Numbered from the stretch's first letter, positions 7,248 to 15,397 are shown. The stretch is DNA of 24,561 bases from Brevibacillus sp. (GCA_029240815.1 JARDZO010000049.1:1-24561), one strand, 5' to 3'. Translations and numbers: made by a program. The notes: generated by a model not told the origin, from the sequence alone.

Positions 7248-7276
7248 ATAAAGACTGGAAAAAGAGGTGAAAGACC

Positions 7277-7738
7277 ATGTCTGCAACGACAAATGTAAAA
7301 GAGCTGATCGGTCTCGAGTTCAAGCCATATCAGCTTGAAGTGGAAAAAGGAAAAATCAGAGAGCTGGTAAACGCAATCGGTGATACGAATCCCATTTATT
7401 TCAGCCTGGAAGCAGCCTGTGAGGCTGGATATGAAGGTATTCCGATCCCACTCACTTTTTTGCAAGTGATCGATACATTCGGCGGCTTTGGATTTGACGA
7501 AAAAATGGAAAAGTTGAAGCTCAATCCCGTGAAAATTCTACACGGGGAGCAGGAGTATGAATACTTGGGGGATATTATCGCAGGTGATGTACTTTCGGTC
7601 ACGAGTAAGGTCGTCAGCGCCGAGACAAAAAGCGGTTCCTCGGGCGGAATGGATCTGGTGACGACCGAAAATCAGTACCGAAATCAAAGAGGCGAGCTTG
7701 TTGCCATTGCGCGTAACACATTGGTGCATCGTCATTAG
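7277..7738 (+). CDS. MaoC-like dehydratase, N-terminal (FAS1-type) hotdog protein, probable non-catalytic partner
   Basis: 153 aa, a single hotdog fold of the MaoC N-terminal dehydratase type: IGLEFKPYQLEVEKGKIREL, then AIGDTNPIYF and GIPIPLTFLQVID. In active (R)-hydratases the motif is D-x-N-P-x-H; here it is Asp36, Asn38 and Pro39 but Tyr41 in place of the His, so this chain probably lacks a full active site. Such proteins commonly pair with a catalytic MaoC chain, as in mycobacterial HadA/HadB, and the next gene supplies one. The stop of the SDR gene is 29 nt upstream; AGAGGTGAAA lies before the ATG. The role as structural or substrate-binding half of a heteromeric enoyl-CoA hydratase is inferred from family and gene order. 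Confidence 0.82.
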   Translation: MSATTNVKELIGLEFKPYQLEVEKGKIRELVNAIGDTNPIYFSLEAACEAGYEGIPIPLTFLQVIDTFGGFGFDEKMEKLKLNPVKILHGEQEYEYLGDIIAGDVLSVTSKVVSAETKSGSSGGMDLVTTENQYRNQRGELVAIARNTLVHRH

Positions 7739-7767
7739 ACCAGAAATCGAAAAAGGAGGGATACAAG

Positions 7768-8175
7768 ATGTATTTCGAAGACTTGCATGTGGGAGATTCG
7801 TTTCCCGTAATGAAAAAAAGCCCGATCACGCGTGTTCAGCTCGTAAAATATGCCGGAGCATCTGGCGACTTTAACCCCCTCCATACCGTGGAAGAAGTGG
7901 GGCAAAAAGCGGGGACAGGAATTATAGCTCATGGGATGCTGGTGATGGGAATGGCTTCACAAGGCATTACCTCGTGGATCCCCAGAAAATATGTGCAAAA
8001 GGTCCATGTTCGATTTCGGAAAATGACATTTCCTGGTGAAGAGATCCAAGTCACTGGTAGGGTTCTGGAGAAGACAACAGATCGTAAGGTGATCGGGGAA
8101 GTCATCGCGATGAACCGTCAGGGGGAAGTAAAGGTCGCAGGTACATTTGAAGCGATCCTTCCTTCCAGAGCCTAG
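7768..8175 (+). CDS. MaoC-family (R)-specific enoyl-CoA hydratase, catalytic chain
   Basis: 135 aa. It has a full hydratase signature: YAGASGDFNPLHT with Asp34 and His39 as the catalytic pair, followed by GIIAHGMLVMGM. The expected reaction is hydration of trans-2-enoyl-CoA to (3R)-hydroxyacyl-CoA, the substrate of the SDR at 6336. With the preceding MaoC N-type protein it should form a heteromer equivalent to the double hotdog of MFE-2. AAAGGAGGG lies 9 nt before the ATG. A separate open frame starting at 8147 overlaps its end, but the true start of the next gene is at 8207. Confidence 0.9.
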   Translation: MYFEDLHVGDSFPVMKKSPITRVQLVKYAGASGDFNPLHTVEEVGQKAGTGIIAHGMLVMGMASQGITSWIPRKYVQKVHVRFRKMTFPGEEIQVTGRVLEKTTDRKVIGEVIAMNRQGEVKVAGTFEAILPSRA

Positions 8176-8206
8176 CTCTGGCATTTTGATTGGAGGAGGA
8201 AACCCG

Positions 8207-9385
8207 ATGGCCGGAGTAGCAATATTGGAGGCACACAAGACACGCCGGGAATATTTCACGGATGAGCATCTGATGTTTCGTGAAGCCTTGCGTAAATTTC
8301 TTGAAAAAGAAGCCTTACCGTTTTTTGATCAGTGGGAGGAAGATCGGATCATTCCACGCAGCTTTTGGAAGAAGCTCGGAGATAACCAATTTTTATGCCC
8401 GTGGGTCGATGAGACATACGGCGGTCTAGGTCTGGACTTAGGCTTTTCCATTGTGCTCGTCGAGGAGCTGTCCAGGATTGGTGCGGGCTTGTCCGGTATT
8501 GGGTTGCACAGTGAAATCGTTGCCCCTTACCTCGCAGAGTATGGGACCGAAGAGCAGAAAGCGAAGTACTTGCCGGGATGCTTGAGCGGAGACCTGATTA
8601 CAGCGGTGGGAATGACAGAGCCAGGTGCAGGCTCAGATCTGGCATCGATCAAGACAACTGCGATCAAAGACGGTGATCATTATATCGTCAACGGTCAAAA
8701 AACATTTATCTCGAACGGCATTCTGTCTGACCTGATCATTTTAGCATGCAAGACCGATCCGAAAGCAACGCCGGGTCATAAAGGGATCAGCTTGCTGTTG
8801 GTTGATCGAGACACGCCTGGTTTTTCCAGGGGACGCAAACTAAACAAGGTGGGGATGAACAGCCAGGACACGGCGGAGCTCATTTTCGAGGATGCGAGAG
8901 TACCCATAGGCAATTTGCTCGGAGAAGAAGGAAAAGGCTTTTACTACCTGATGAACAAGCTGCAGCGTGAACGGATCATCAGCACGTTGCGTGCGCAAGT
9001 GATGGCAGAAGAGATGCTGTCCACGACGCTATCGTATGTAAAGGAACGTCACGTCTTTGGAAAATCGCTCAGTAAATTTCAAAATACACAATTCGTCATG
9101 GCAGAGCTGGCGACACAGGTTCATCTCGGACGTGTGCTGATGGATGATACCATCGTCAAGTTCTCAAAAGGGCAGGACGTCACAAACGAGGTGTCCATGG
9201 CGAAATGGTGGATCACGGATATGGCACGGAAAATGGCCCCCGAGTGCATGCAGCTGCATGGCGGCTACGGCTACATGGAAGAGTACAAGATTGCCCGCAT
9301 GTATCGCGATATCGCAGCCAATCCGATTTTTGCCGGTACCAATGAGATCATGAAAGTGATTCTGGCCAAAAATATGGGGATGTAG
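8207..9385 (+). CDS. Acyl-CoA dehydrogenase, LCAD/IVD type
   Basis: 392 aa, full length. Signatures: AVGMTEPGAGSDLASIKTTA at 133-152, NGQKTFISNG at 162-171, and the C-terminal region LHGGYGYMEEYKIARMYRD. The usual medium-chain catalytic Glu site near the C-terminus reads PIFAGTNEI, with Ala instead of Glu. A Glu at 255 in NKLQRERII sits where long-chain and isovaleryl-CoA dehydrogenases keep their catalytic base, so the enzyme should be active and of that subgroup, which often handles long or branched acyl chains. FAD-dependent formation of the 2-enoyl-CoA is expected, with electrons going to ETF (not in the window). ATG 8207 is chosen because of GGAGGAGG upstream; the open frame extends to 8147 but would overlap the hydratase gene. 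Confidence 0.92.
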   Translation: MAGVAILEAHKTRREYFTDEHLMFREALRKFLEKEALPFFDQWEEDRIIPRSFWKKLGDNQFLCPWVDETYGGLGLDLGFSIVLVEELSRIGAGLSGIGLHSEIVAPYLAEYGTEEQKAKYLPGCLSGDLITAVGMTEPGAGSDLASIKTTAIKDGDHYIVNGQKTFISNGILSDLIILACKTDPKATPGHKGISLLLVDRDTPGFSRGRKLNKVGMNSQDTAELIFEDARVPIGNLLGEEGKGFYYLMNKLQRERIISTLRAQVMAEEMLSTTLSYVKERHVFGKSLSKFQNTQFVMAELATQVHLGRVLMDDTIVKFSKGQDVTNEVSMAKWWITDMARKMAPECMQLHGGYGYMEEYKIARMYRDIAANPIFAGTNEIMKVILAKNMGM

Positions 9386-9425
9386 GCGGTACGGGAAGCG
9401 ATGAATGGAAGAGGGAGGGATAAAA

Positions 9426-10823
9426 ATGAAAGGGATCCTATCATACGGTGCCTATATTCCGTATAACCGATTACAGCGCAAGAAGGTAAAAGAATTTTTT
9501 GGCACATCGGTGTTCGCCGGTGAAAAAGCGGTCGCGTCATTTGATGAAGACAGCTTGACGATGGGCGTCGAAGCAGCCTTTCATTGTCTCGAGGGGCAGG
9601 ATGTCACCAAGCTAGAATCCGTTTATTTGGCTACGGCCAGCGGTCCGTACAAAGAGAAGTCGTCTATTCCAACTCTGGCTCAAGCGCTGGATTTACCAGC
9701 GAGCGTAAAAGGAGTGGAGTTGGCGTATTCCCTGCGCAGCGGTACTTCCGCCATTTTGGCGGCGAAAGCAGAGGAAACGACGCTGGTGATAGCAGCCGAT
9801 TGCCGCATCGGAGCGCCATCGGGAAACAATGAACAGGTTTTTGGAGATGGTGCGGTTGCCTTTTTAATCGGCAGCGGTGACGGGGTAATCGCCAACTTGC
9901 TTGACGCACAGACCTTGCACGAAGAAATCATGGGTCAATGGCAAAGCCAATCGGATGCATTCTCCCAAAGCTGGGAAGACCGGTTTCTTTCAGGCGTACT
10001 GCTGGAAAATGTAACCGTTGCCATGAAAGCTATGGCTGAGCGGAATAAGCTAACACCTGACAGCATCTCCAAAGTAGTCATTTCCAGCCCAGGCCATCGT
10101 TCTTATTTGCAAGTCGCGAAGAAGCTAGGATTTACCCAAGAACAGATTCAGGACACTCTTCTCGGTACCGTCGGGGCTGCGGGAAGTGCTCATGCTTCTC
10201 TCATACTCGCGGCTGCATTGGAAACGGCGCAGCCCGGCGAGAAAATCCTCGTCGTAAATTTTGCCGAAGGGACAGATATGCTGCTCTTTGAAGTGACAGA
10301 AGCGATCTCAAACCTGCCTAGACGAAAAGCCGTACAAGACCATTTGGCCATCAAAAATAATGAACTCTCCTATAGCAGCTATCTAAAATGGAGGGGGATT
10401 CTTGAGGTAGAGCCTCCGAGAAGACCTGAGCCAGATCGTCCTTCTGCTCCAGCCATGTTCCGAAATTACGAGCAAAATCTAGGATTCTATGGGTCGAAGT
10501 GCACAGTCTGCGAGACGCCGCAATTTCCGAAGCAGCGGGTGTGTGTCCAATGCCAGGCAAAGGATCAGATGGAAGCGTACCGTTTTGTCGGCAAGACCGC
10601 AAAGGTGATGACGTTTACGATCGATTATCTAGCACCAACCCCAGCGCCTCCCTCTTTCGTGGCTGTCGTAGACTTTGAAGGTGGCGGTCGCGTCATATGC
10701 GAAGTGACGGACTGTAGCAAAGAGGAAATCGCCATCGGAATGGAAGTGGAAATGACCTTCCGCCGTTTGTATGAGGCAAAGGGCATACACAATTACTTCT
10801 GGAAAGCTCGTCCAAAACGGTGA
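9426..10823 (+). CDS. HMG-CoA-synthase-like protein fused to a DUF35 (zinc ribbon/OB-fold) domain; catalytic residues apparently lost
   Basis: 465 aa. Residues 1-320 have the thiolase-like fold of HMG-CoA synthase (GAYIPYNRL opening, LATASGPY, QVFGDGAVAFLIG, and GTVGAAGSAHASLILAAAL). Residues 340-465 are a DUF35 module: a four-Cys zinc ribbon (Cys359, 362, 373, 376) and an OB-fold (VMTFTIDYLAP, FVAVVDFEGG). Aligned by eye to bacterial MvaS, the catalytic Glu is Ala71 (LATAS), the nucleophilic Cys is Leu103 (YSLRSGTSAI) and the His is Ser220 (VISSPG). It is therefore probably not an HMG-CoA synthase. In archaea, thiolase, DUF35 and HMG-CoA synthase form a channelling complex, and the thiolase gene follows here after 13 nt. 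It may be a scaffold, a CoA-intermediate carrier or an aldolase-like enzyme. ATG 9426 has GAGGGAGGG just upstream. Confidence 0.82.
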   Translation: MKGILSYGAYIPYNRLQRKKVKEFFGTSVFAGEKAVASFDEDSLTMGVEAAFHCLEGQDVTKLESVYLATASGPYKEKSSIPTLAQALDLPASVKGVELAYSLRSGTSAILAAKAEETTLVIAADCRIGAPSGNNEQVFGDGAVAFLIGSGDGVIANLLDAQTLHEEIMGQWQSQSDAFSQSWEDRFLSGVLLENVTVAMKAMAERNKLTPDSISKVVISSPGHRSYLQVAKKLGFTQEQIQDTLLGTVGAAGSAHASLILAAALETAQPGEKILVVNFAEGTDMLLFEVTEAISNLPRRKAVQDHLAIKNNELSYSSYLKWRGILEVEPPRRPEPDRPSAPAMFRNYEQNLGFYGSKCTVCETPQFPKQRVCVQCQAKDQMEAYRFVGKTAKVMTFTIDYLAPTPAPPSFVAVVDFEGGGRVICEVTDCSKEEIAIGMEVEMTFRRLYEAKGIHNYFWKARPKR

Positions 10824-10836
10824 AAGGGGGCTCCAT

Positions 10837-12021
10837 ATGAGCAGGAGAGGAATCTGTGACAAAGTGGCAGTTATTGGAATGGGATGCACGCGCTTCGCTG
10901 AGCATTGGGATAAGAGTCTCGACGACTTGCTAGTGGATGCGGCGTATGAAGCATTCGCGGACGCGGGAATCGAACCTCAGGATGTGCAGGCTGCTTGGTT
11001 CGGGACCTTGATATCCGGGTATTCGGGAACGACTCTCTCGGGTGCGTTGAAAACACAGTACATCCCGATAACACGTGTGGAAAATTTGTGCGCGTCCGGA
11101 TCAGAGGCATTTCGCAACGCATGCTATGCAGTAGCAGCGGGCGTATACGATATCGTGCTGGCGATTGGCGGAGAAAAGCTGAAGGACAGTGGATTTAGCG
11201 GGCTGGTCAGGCCGAATCCAGCCAGCGACGGGACTGCTCCGAACATTACAGCGCCGGCAGCGTTCTCCTTTTTAGCCCCTGCTTATTTTTCGAAATATGG
11301 GTTGGATAAAGAAAAGGGCAAAGAAGTATTGACGCGAATTGCATGGAAGAACCATCGAAATGGATCATTAAATCCAAAAGCGCAATTCCGTAGCGAAGTA
11401 TCGCTGGAAGATATCGCTCGTTCGCCGATCGTAGCCTCACCCTTTGGAGTTATGGATTGTTCAGGAGTGGCAGACGGTGCGGCTGCAGCCATCATTGTGC
11501 GTGCAGAGGATGCTCATAAATATCGCAAAGATCCCATGTATGTCAAAGCGCTTTCTATCGCTGCCGGACCTGGTGACGGAAAATTGCGACAAGACTTCGA
11601 CTTTACATCGATCAAGGAAAATATCGTTGCAGCGGAGGCTGCCTACAAGGAAGCTGGCATTACCAATCCGCGAACAGACATTCATCTCGCAGAGGTACAC
11701 GATTGCTTTACGGCTACGGAACTGGTGATTTACGAGGACTTGGGCTTCAGTGAACGGGGAGAAGGGTGGAAGGATGTACTGGAAGGAGCTTTCGATCTCG
11801 AAGGCAGGCTCCCTGTCAATCCGGACGGAGGACTCAAGTCATTCGGACACCCCATTGGTGCGAGTGGGCTTCGGATGCTCTATGAGATGTACTTGCAGTT
11901 CCAAGGAAAGGCGGGAAAAAGGCAGCTCGATAATCCGAAAATTGGCTTAACACACAACTTGGGCGGGCATCCGACACAATGCGTTTCCTTCGTTTCCATC
12001 GTCGGAAAAGAGCTGTCCTAA
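10837..12021 (+). CDS. Thiolase, SCP-x type (acetyl-CoA acyltransferase family)
   Basis: 394 aa. The nucleophilic Cys85 lies in RVENLCASGSEAFRNA; the second catalytic region is AEVHDCFTATELV and the C-terminal loop is GGLKSFGHPIGASGLRM, with GLTHNLGGHP near the end. This pattern belongs to the SCP-x/archaeal thiolase group rather than the FadA group. The expected reaction is CoA-dependent cleavage of a 3-ketoacyl-CoA. Members of this group often work with DUF35 proteins, and the operon has two such domains, one directly upstream and one at 14999. The ATG follows AAAGGGGG by 7 nt; an in-frame start at 10771 would overlap the previous gene and is rejected. Unlike aldolase relatives such as Ltp2, the Cys is retained, so true thiolysis is likely. 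Confidence 0.88.
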   Translation: MSRRGICDKVAVIGMGCTRFAEHWDKSLDDLLVDAAYEAFADAGIEPQDVQAAWFGTLISGYSGTTLSGALKTQYIPITRVENLCASGSEAFRNACYAVAAGVYDIVLAIGGEKLKDSGFSGLVRPNPASDGTAPNITAPAAFSFLAPAYFSKYGLDKEKGKEVLTRIAWKNHRNGSLNPKAQFRSEVSLEDIARSPIVASPFGVMDCSGVADGAAAAIIVRAEDAHKYRKDPMYVKALSIAAGPGDGKLRQDFDFTSIKENIVAAEAAYKEAGITNPRTDIHLAEVHDCFTATELVIYEDLGFSERGEGWKDVLEGAFDLEGRLPVNPDGGLKSFGHPIGASGLRMLYEMYLQFQGKAGKRQLDNPKIGLTHNLGGHPTQCVSFVSIVGKELS

Positions 12022-12033
12022 CTGCGTGTATCG

Positions 12034-13323
12034 ATGATGCCAAAACGGATCGATGCAAAAGCGGTTCCGTCCCTTTTCTCGCCAGGAATGCGTGTATATG
12101 TGCAAGGCAGTACGTCTGAACCAGTCTCGATCCTAGAAGCATTGCGCAATCATCCGCAAGCGAGCCAGCAGATACACTACACGTCTGTCGTAATCCCAGG
12201 GGTCAACCATACTGATTTTGCTGCCTTTCACGAAGAGGCGAGGATGACTACTTTTTTCATGACTTCGGCGTTTAAGCATTCCTTTGCTCAGGAAAAAACC
12301 GAGTTCATCCCTATGCATTTTTCCGAGATCTACACGTATCTGGATCAGCTGGAATCCATCGATGTCGCTATCATTCAAATCTCTCAGCCCGATGAACAGG
12401 GTAATTGCTCGGCTGGGGTCAGTTGTGACTTTCTGCCAGTTGTTTTGCGAAAGGCACAGATTGTCATCGCGGAAGTGAACGGGCACATGCCTCACACGTT
12501 TGGCTCTGTCCGCATTTCGTTGGAGCATGTCGATTATATCGTGGATGTCGAGCATCCCTTGCCACAGATTGCTACACCGTCATTGACCCCCGAGCTGGAG
12601 CGAATCGGGCAATACGCAGCGTCGCTGATTGAAGACGGGGATACCCTTCAGTTCGGTGTGGGTTCAGTGCCGTTAGCCATTTTGGGGCATTTGACGGAGA
12701 AACAAAATCTCGGGATTCACTCGGGCATGATCTGTGATGCGGTAGTCGAACTGGTGGAGTCAGGCGTGGTGACCGGGAGTCAAAAAAACATGGACAGAGG
12801 AAAAATCGTTACGGGTATGGCTGTTGGCACGGAGCGGCTCTACCAGTTTATTCATCAAAACCCACTCGTCGAGTTTCGGCCCGTGAGTTATACGCATTCC
12901 CCTGTGGTGATGAAGCAGTTGGACTCATTTGTCTCGATCAACTCAGCGATTGAGGTGGACTTGTTTGGCCAGGTCAATGCGGAGACGATTCATGGAGTGC
13001 AATACGGCGGGACGGGGGGACAGGTCGACTTTATCCGTGGGGCACGTCTGTCTAGGAATGGGAGATCGATCATTGCGTTGCCTGCAACAGCTGCGCGTGG
13101 GACCATTTCGAGAATTATGCCTCAACTAAGCAGAGGAACGATCGTTTCCACGACACGCACGGATGTGCAGTTCATTGTCACCGAGTACGGCATCGCCGAT
13201 TTGCGAAACAGGTCATTGGGGGAGCGTGCGACAGCGCTGATCGCTGTAGCTGCTCCTGCTTTTCGGGCGGAGCTTGCAGCGGAATGGGAAGAACACAAAC
13301 GGATGTGGCAGTTGCACAAATGA
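12034..13323 (+). CDS. CoA-transferase of the 4-hydroxybutyrate CoA-transferase/acetyl-CoA hydrolase family
   Basis: 429 aa, full length. The catalytic Glu is Glu239 in LGIHSGMICDAVVELVESG, corresponding to the active Glu of 4-hydroxybutyrate CoA-transferase. Other family blocks are QFGVGSVPLAILGHL, SFVSINSAIEVDLFGQVNAE, YGGTGGQVDFIRGA and VTEYGIADLRNRSLGERA. It should move CoA from an acyl-CoA donor such as acetyl-CoA to a carboxylate, giving a second, ATP-free way of activating the substrate beside the ligase in the next gene. The start ATG 12034 (or ATG 12037) lacks a good ribosome binding site; the gene lies 12 nt after the thiolase stop and is probably translated by coupling. The acceptor acid is unknown. 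Confidence 0.9.
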   Translation: MMPKRIDAKAVPSLFSPGMRVYVQGSTSEPVSILEALRNHPQASQQIHYTSVVIPGVNHTDFAAFHEEARMTTFFMTSAFKHSFAQEKTEFIPMHFSEIYTYLDQLESIDVAIIQISQPDEQGNCSAGVSCDFLPVVLRKAQIVIAEVNGHMPHTFGSVRISLEHVDYIVDVEHPLPQIATPSLTPELERIGQYAASLIEDGDTLQFGVGSVPLAILGHLTEKQNLGIHSGMICDAVVELVESGVVTGSQKNMDRGKIVTGMAVGTERLYQFIHQNPLVEFRPVSYTHSPVVMKQLDSFVSINSAIEVDLFGQVNAETIHGVQYGGTGGQVDFIRGARLSRNGRSIIALPATAARGTISRIMPQLSRGTIVSTTRTDVQFIVTEYGIADLRNRSLGERATALIAVAAPAFRAELAAEWEEHKRMWQLHK

Positions 13324-13378
13324 GCCAGACATGGCCGGAGATACGAGAGATCGGGCCCTATCGGAGGAGGTGTTCACA

Positions 13379-14899
13379 ATGTTTCCGGCGACCTTGCACA
13401 TGGGATTAAAAGTATTTGCCAAAAATTCTCCCCATCACGAGGCAATCTGTTACGAGGATAAAGTCCTCACTTTTAGGGAGGTGTATGAGCGCTGTAATGC
13501 CTTGGCAAATTCGCTCTTGGAGATCGGGGTAAAAAAGGGCGACCATATCGCAGTCTATATGCGCAATCGGTTGGAAAGTGCAGAAATCTACTATGCGATC
13601 TCTGCAGTGGGTGCTGTGTGTATCCCGATGAACTACATGATCACGGGAGACAGTCTCGTACATTTGCTTCGCACTTCGGATTCTCGATATTTGTTTGTGG
13701 AGGAGGAGCAGCTCTCACATTTTGAGAAGGTTGCGCCACAGCTAGAGCAGATACGTCCCGAGACGACGATTGTAGTCTCTATGCAACCCGTGCTGCCTTA
13801 TCATCATTACGAAAAGCTGCTCGCAGCCGGTTCTACAAAAGATCTGGAAATTTCAGTACTCCCCGATGATCCGGCCGCGATCCTGTTTTCTTCAGGAACG
13901 ACTTCTTTGCCAAAAGGGGTCGTTTTGACGCAGGAGGTTGTTCTTCAACGTCTTTTGCGGACGGCAATCGAAAGGAAAATCAATTACACGAGTAAGGCGT
14001 TGGTGTCGACACCGATTTACCATAGCGTCGGACATTCCCACATGTTTTATTTGAGCGTATTTGGATGCAGACTGGTTATATCCCGCGAATTTCAGCCTGA
14101 GAAGGTGCTGCAGTTGATCCAGAATCACCAGGTCACGCACGCCTTTTTTGTACCGACGCAATACTATTTGCTTTTGCAATTGCCTACGTTTGAACAATAC
14201 GATCTCTCTTCGCTCAAGATGCTGGTCGCAGCGGCCGCTCCTTTGTCGGAAGGAAAAAAGCGGCAAATCATTGAGAAATTCAATTGCGAGCTGACCGAGT
14301 TTTTCGGCAGCACGGAGACGAGCATGTTTTTGAGCTTGCGGCCAAGAGAAGTGGTCAAAAAAGCAGCGAGCTTGGGGCAACAATGTGATTTCGTCGAAGT
14401 ACGCTTGGTGGACGATCAGGGAAACGATGTCGCTGCAGGAGAAGACGGCGAATTTGTCATCCGTGGCCCCGTGCTGTTTAGCCATTATTACAACCTCCCG
14501 CAAGAGACAGCCGAGTCGATGCTGCCAGATGGATGGTTCCGGACTGGGGACATGGGCTACCAAGACGAGGAGCAATTCTATTACCTGCGTGACCGCAAGA
14601 AAGACATGATCATTAGCGGCGGGGTCAACATCTACCCGAAGGATATTGAAGAAGTCCTGCTGATGCATCCTGACGTATTCGAAGCGGCAGTGATCGGTTT
14701 CCCGGATGAAGTCTGGGGGGAAGCTGTCAAAGCATTTGTCGTTCTGAAAGAGAGCGCGCAATGTGACCCCGAAGAACTACTTCTCTTTTCCAATGAAAAG
14801 CTGGCAAAGTTCCAACGGATCAAGGCATTGGAGTTTGTCAGCTCATTACCTCGCAATCCTTCTGGTAAAGTCTTAAAACGCGAGCTTCGCCTACGATAA
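13379..14899 (+). CDS. AMP-dependent acyl-CoA synthetase/ligase (ANL family)
   Basis: 506 aa, normal length. ANL motifs are complete: the phosphate loop LFSSGTTSLPKGVVL at 169-183, EFFGSTETS at 307-315, GWFRTGDMG at 385-393, the hinge region YYLRDRKKDMIISGGVNIYP at 401-420 and the catalytic Lys497 in PRNPSGKVLKREL. It should adenylate a carboxylic acid and convert it to the CoA thioester in the cytoplasm, the entry step for the beta-oxidation enzymes encoded upstream. ATG 13379 is chosen because TCGGAGGAGGTG ends 6 nt before it. An in-frame start at 13274 would overlap the CoA-transferase gene. Chain length or ring specificity cannot be judged from sequence. Confidence 0.92.
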   Translation: MFPATLHMGLKVFAKNSPHHEAICYEDKVLTFREVYERCNALANSLLEIGVKKGDHIAVYMRNRLESAEIYYAISAVGAVCIPMNYMITGDSLVHLLRTSDSRYLFVEEEQLSHFEKVAPQLEQIRPETTIVVSMQPVLPYHHYEKLLAAGSTKDLEISVLPDDPAAILFSSGTTSLPKGVVLTQEVVLQRLLRTAIERKINYTSKALVSTPIYHSVGHSHMFYLSVFGCRLVISREFQPEKVLQLIQNHQVTHAFFVPTQYYLLLQLPTFEQYDLSSLKMLVAAAAPLSEGKKRQIIEKFNCELTEFFGSTETSMFLSLRPREVVKKAASLGQQCDFVEVRLVDDQGNDVAAGEDGEFVIRGPVLFSHYYNLPQETAESMLPDGWFRTGDMGYQDEEQFYYLRDRKKDMIISGGVNIYPKDIEEVLLMHPDVFEAAVIGFPDEVWGEAVKAFVVLKESAQCDPEELLLFSNEKLAKFQRIKALEFVSSLPRNPSGKVLKRELRLR

Positions 14900-14998
14900 A
14901 GACTTCGTGTAAGAAGAGTGATGGGGTTGTCCAAGCATCTAAAGAAAATGATCGAGCACGGGGAAGCATTTGAGGATTACTACTGGGGAGGGATTAGC

Positions 14999-15397
14999 AT
15001 GTCGAGCCAAATTCCTAGACCGTTGATTGATTCCGACTCCCAGCCATTTTGGGAAGGTCTAAGACGACAAGAACTGATGATTCAACGTTGCGAAGAATGC
15101 AATCAGCATATCTATTATCCGAGACTACTGTGCCCCCATTGCTTTTCAGACAAGGTAGCGTGGACACAAGCGACGGGAAGAGGACAGATATACAGCTATA
15201 CCGTTGTGCACCGAGCGTTTGGTCCCTTTTCTGATCAGGTGCCCAATGTGGTAGCGATCGTGGAGCTGGAGGAAGGAGTCCGGATGATGACGCGGATCGT
15301 TGGTGATCGCGAGGCGATAAAGATTGGAGTACCCGTCGAAGTCATCTATGAAAAGGTAGATGACGATTTGTCATTGCCTTATTTTACACTCAGATAA
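14999..15397 (+). CDS. Stand-alone DUF35 protein (zinc ribbon plus OB-fold, thiolase partner type)
   Basis: 132 aa. The opening IPRPLIDSDSQPFWEGLRRQ is the usual helical start of DUF35 proteins. A zinc ribbon with four Cys follows (CEECNQHIYYPRLLCPHC), then an OB-fold (IYSYTVVHRAFGPF, NVVAIVELEEGVRMM). In known systems such proteins bind beside thiolase-like enzymes and hold the CoA part of the intermediate. Together with the DUF35 domain fused to the HMG-CoA-synthase-like protein this gives two DUF35 modules in one operon, so one may serve the thiolase at 10837. The start at 14999 has GGGGAGGGA upstream. An in-frame extension to ATG 14921 would add 26 residues not typical of the family. It is the last gene of the operon. 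Confidence 0.85.
   Translation: MSSQIPRPLIDSDSQPFWEGLRRQELMIQRCEECNQHIYYPRLLCPHCFSDKVAWTQATGRGQIYSYTVVHRAFGPFSDQVPNVVAIVELEEGVRMMTRIVGDREAIKIGVPVEVIYEKVDDDLSLPYFTLR

Noticed and set aside
12825..12842. TGGCAC in the CoA-transferase gene as a further sigma-54 promoter; similar hits near 9500, 17361 and 19167
   Set aside because: None has GC 10 nt after the GG and all lie inside coding sequence.
13892..14761. Long antisense frame (289 aa) opposite the acyl-CoA ligase gene
   Set aside because: It is a mirror of a well-supported gene, with no ribosome binding site and no recognisable domain.
14918..14998. Upstream start for the last DUF35 gene
   Set aside because: The added residues do not resemble DUF35 N-termini and the ribosome binding site there is weak; GGGGAGGGA before 14999 is better.
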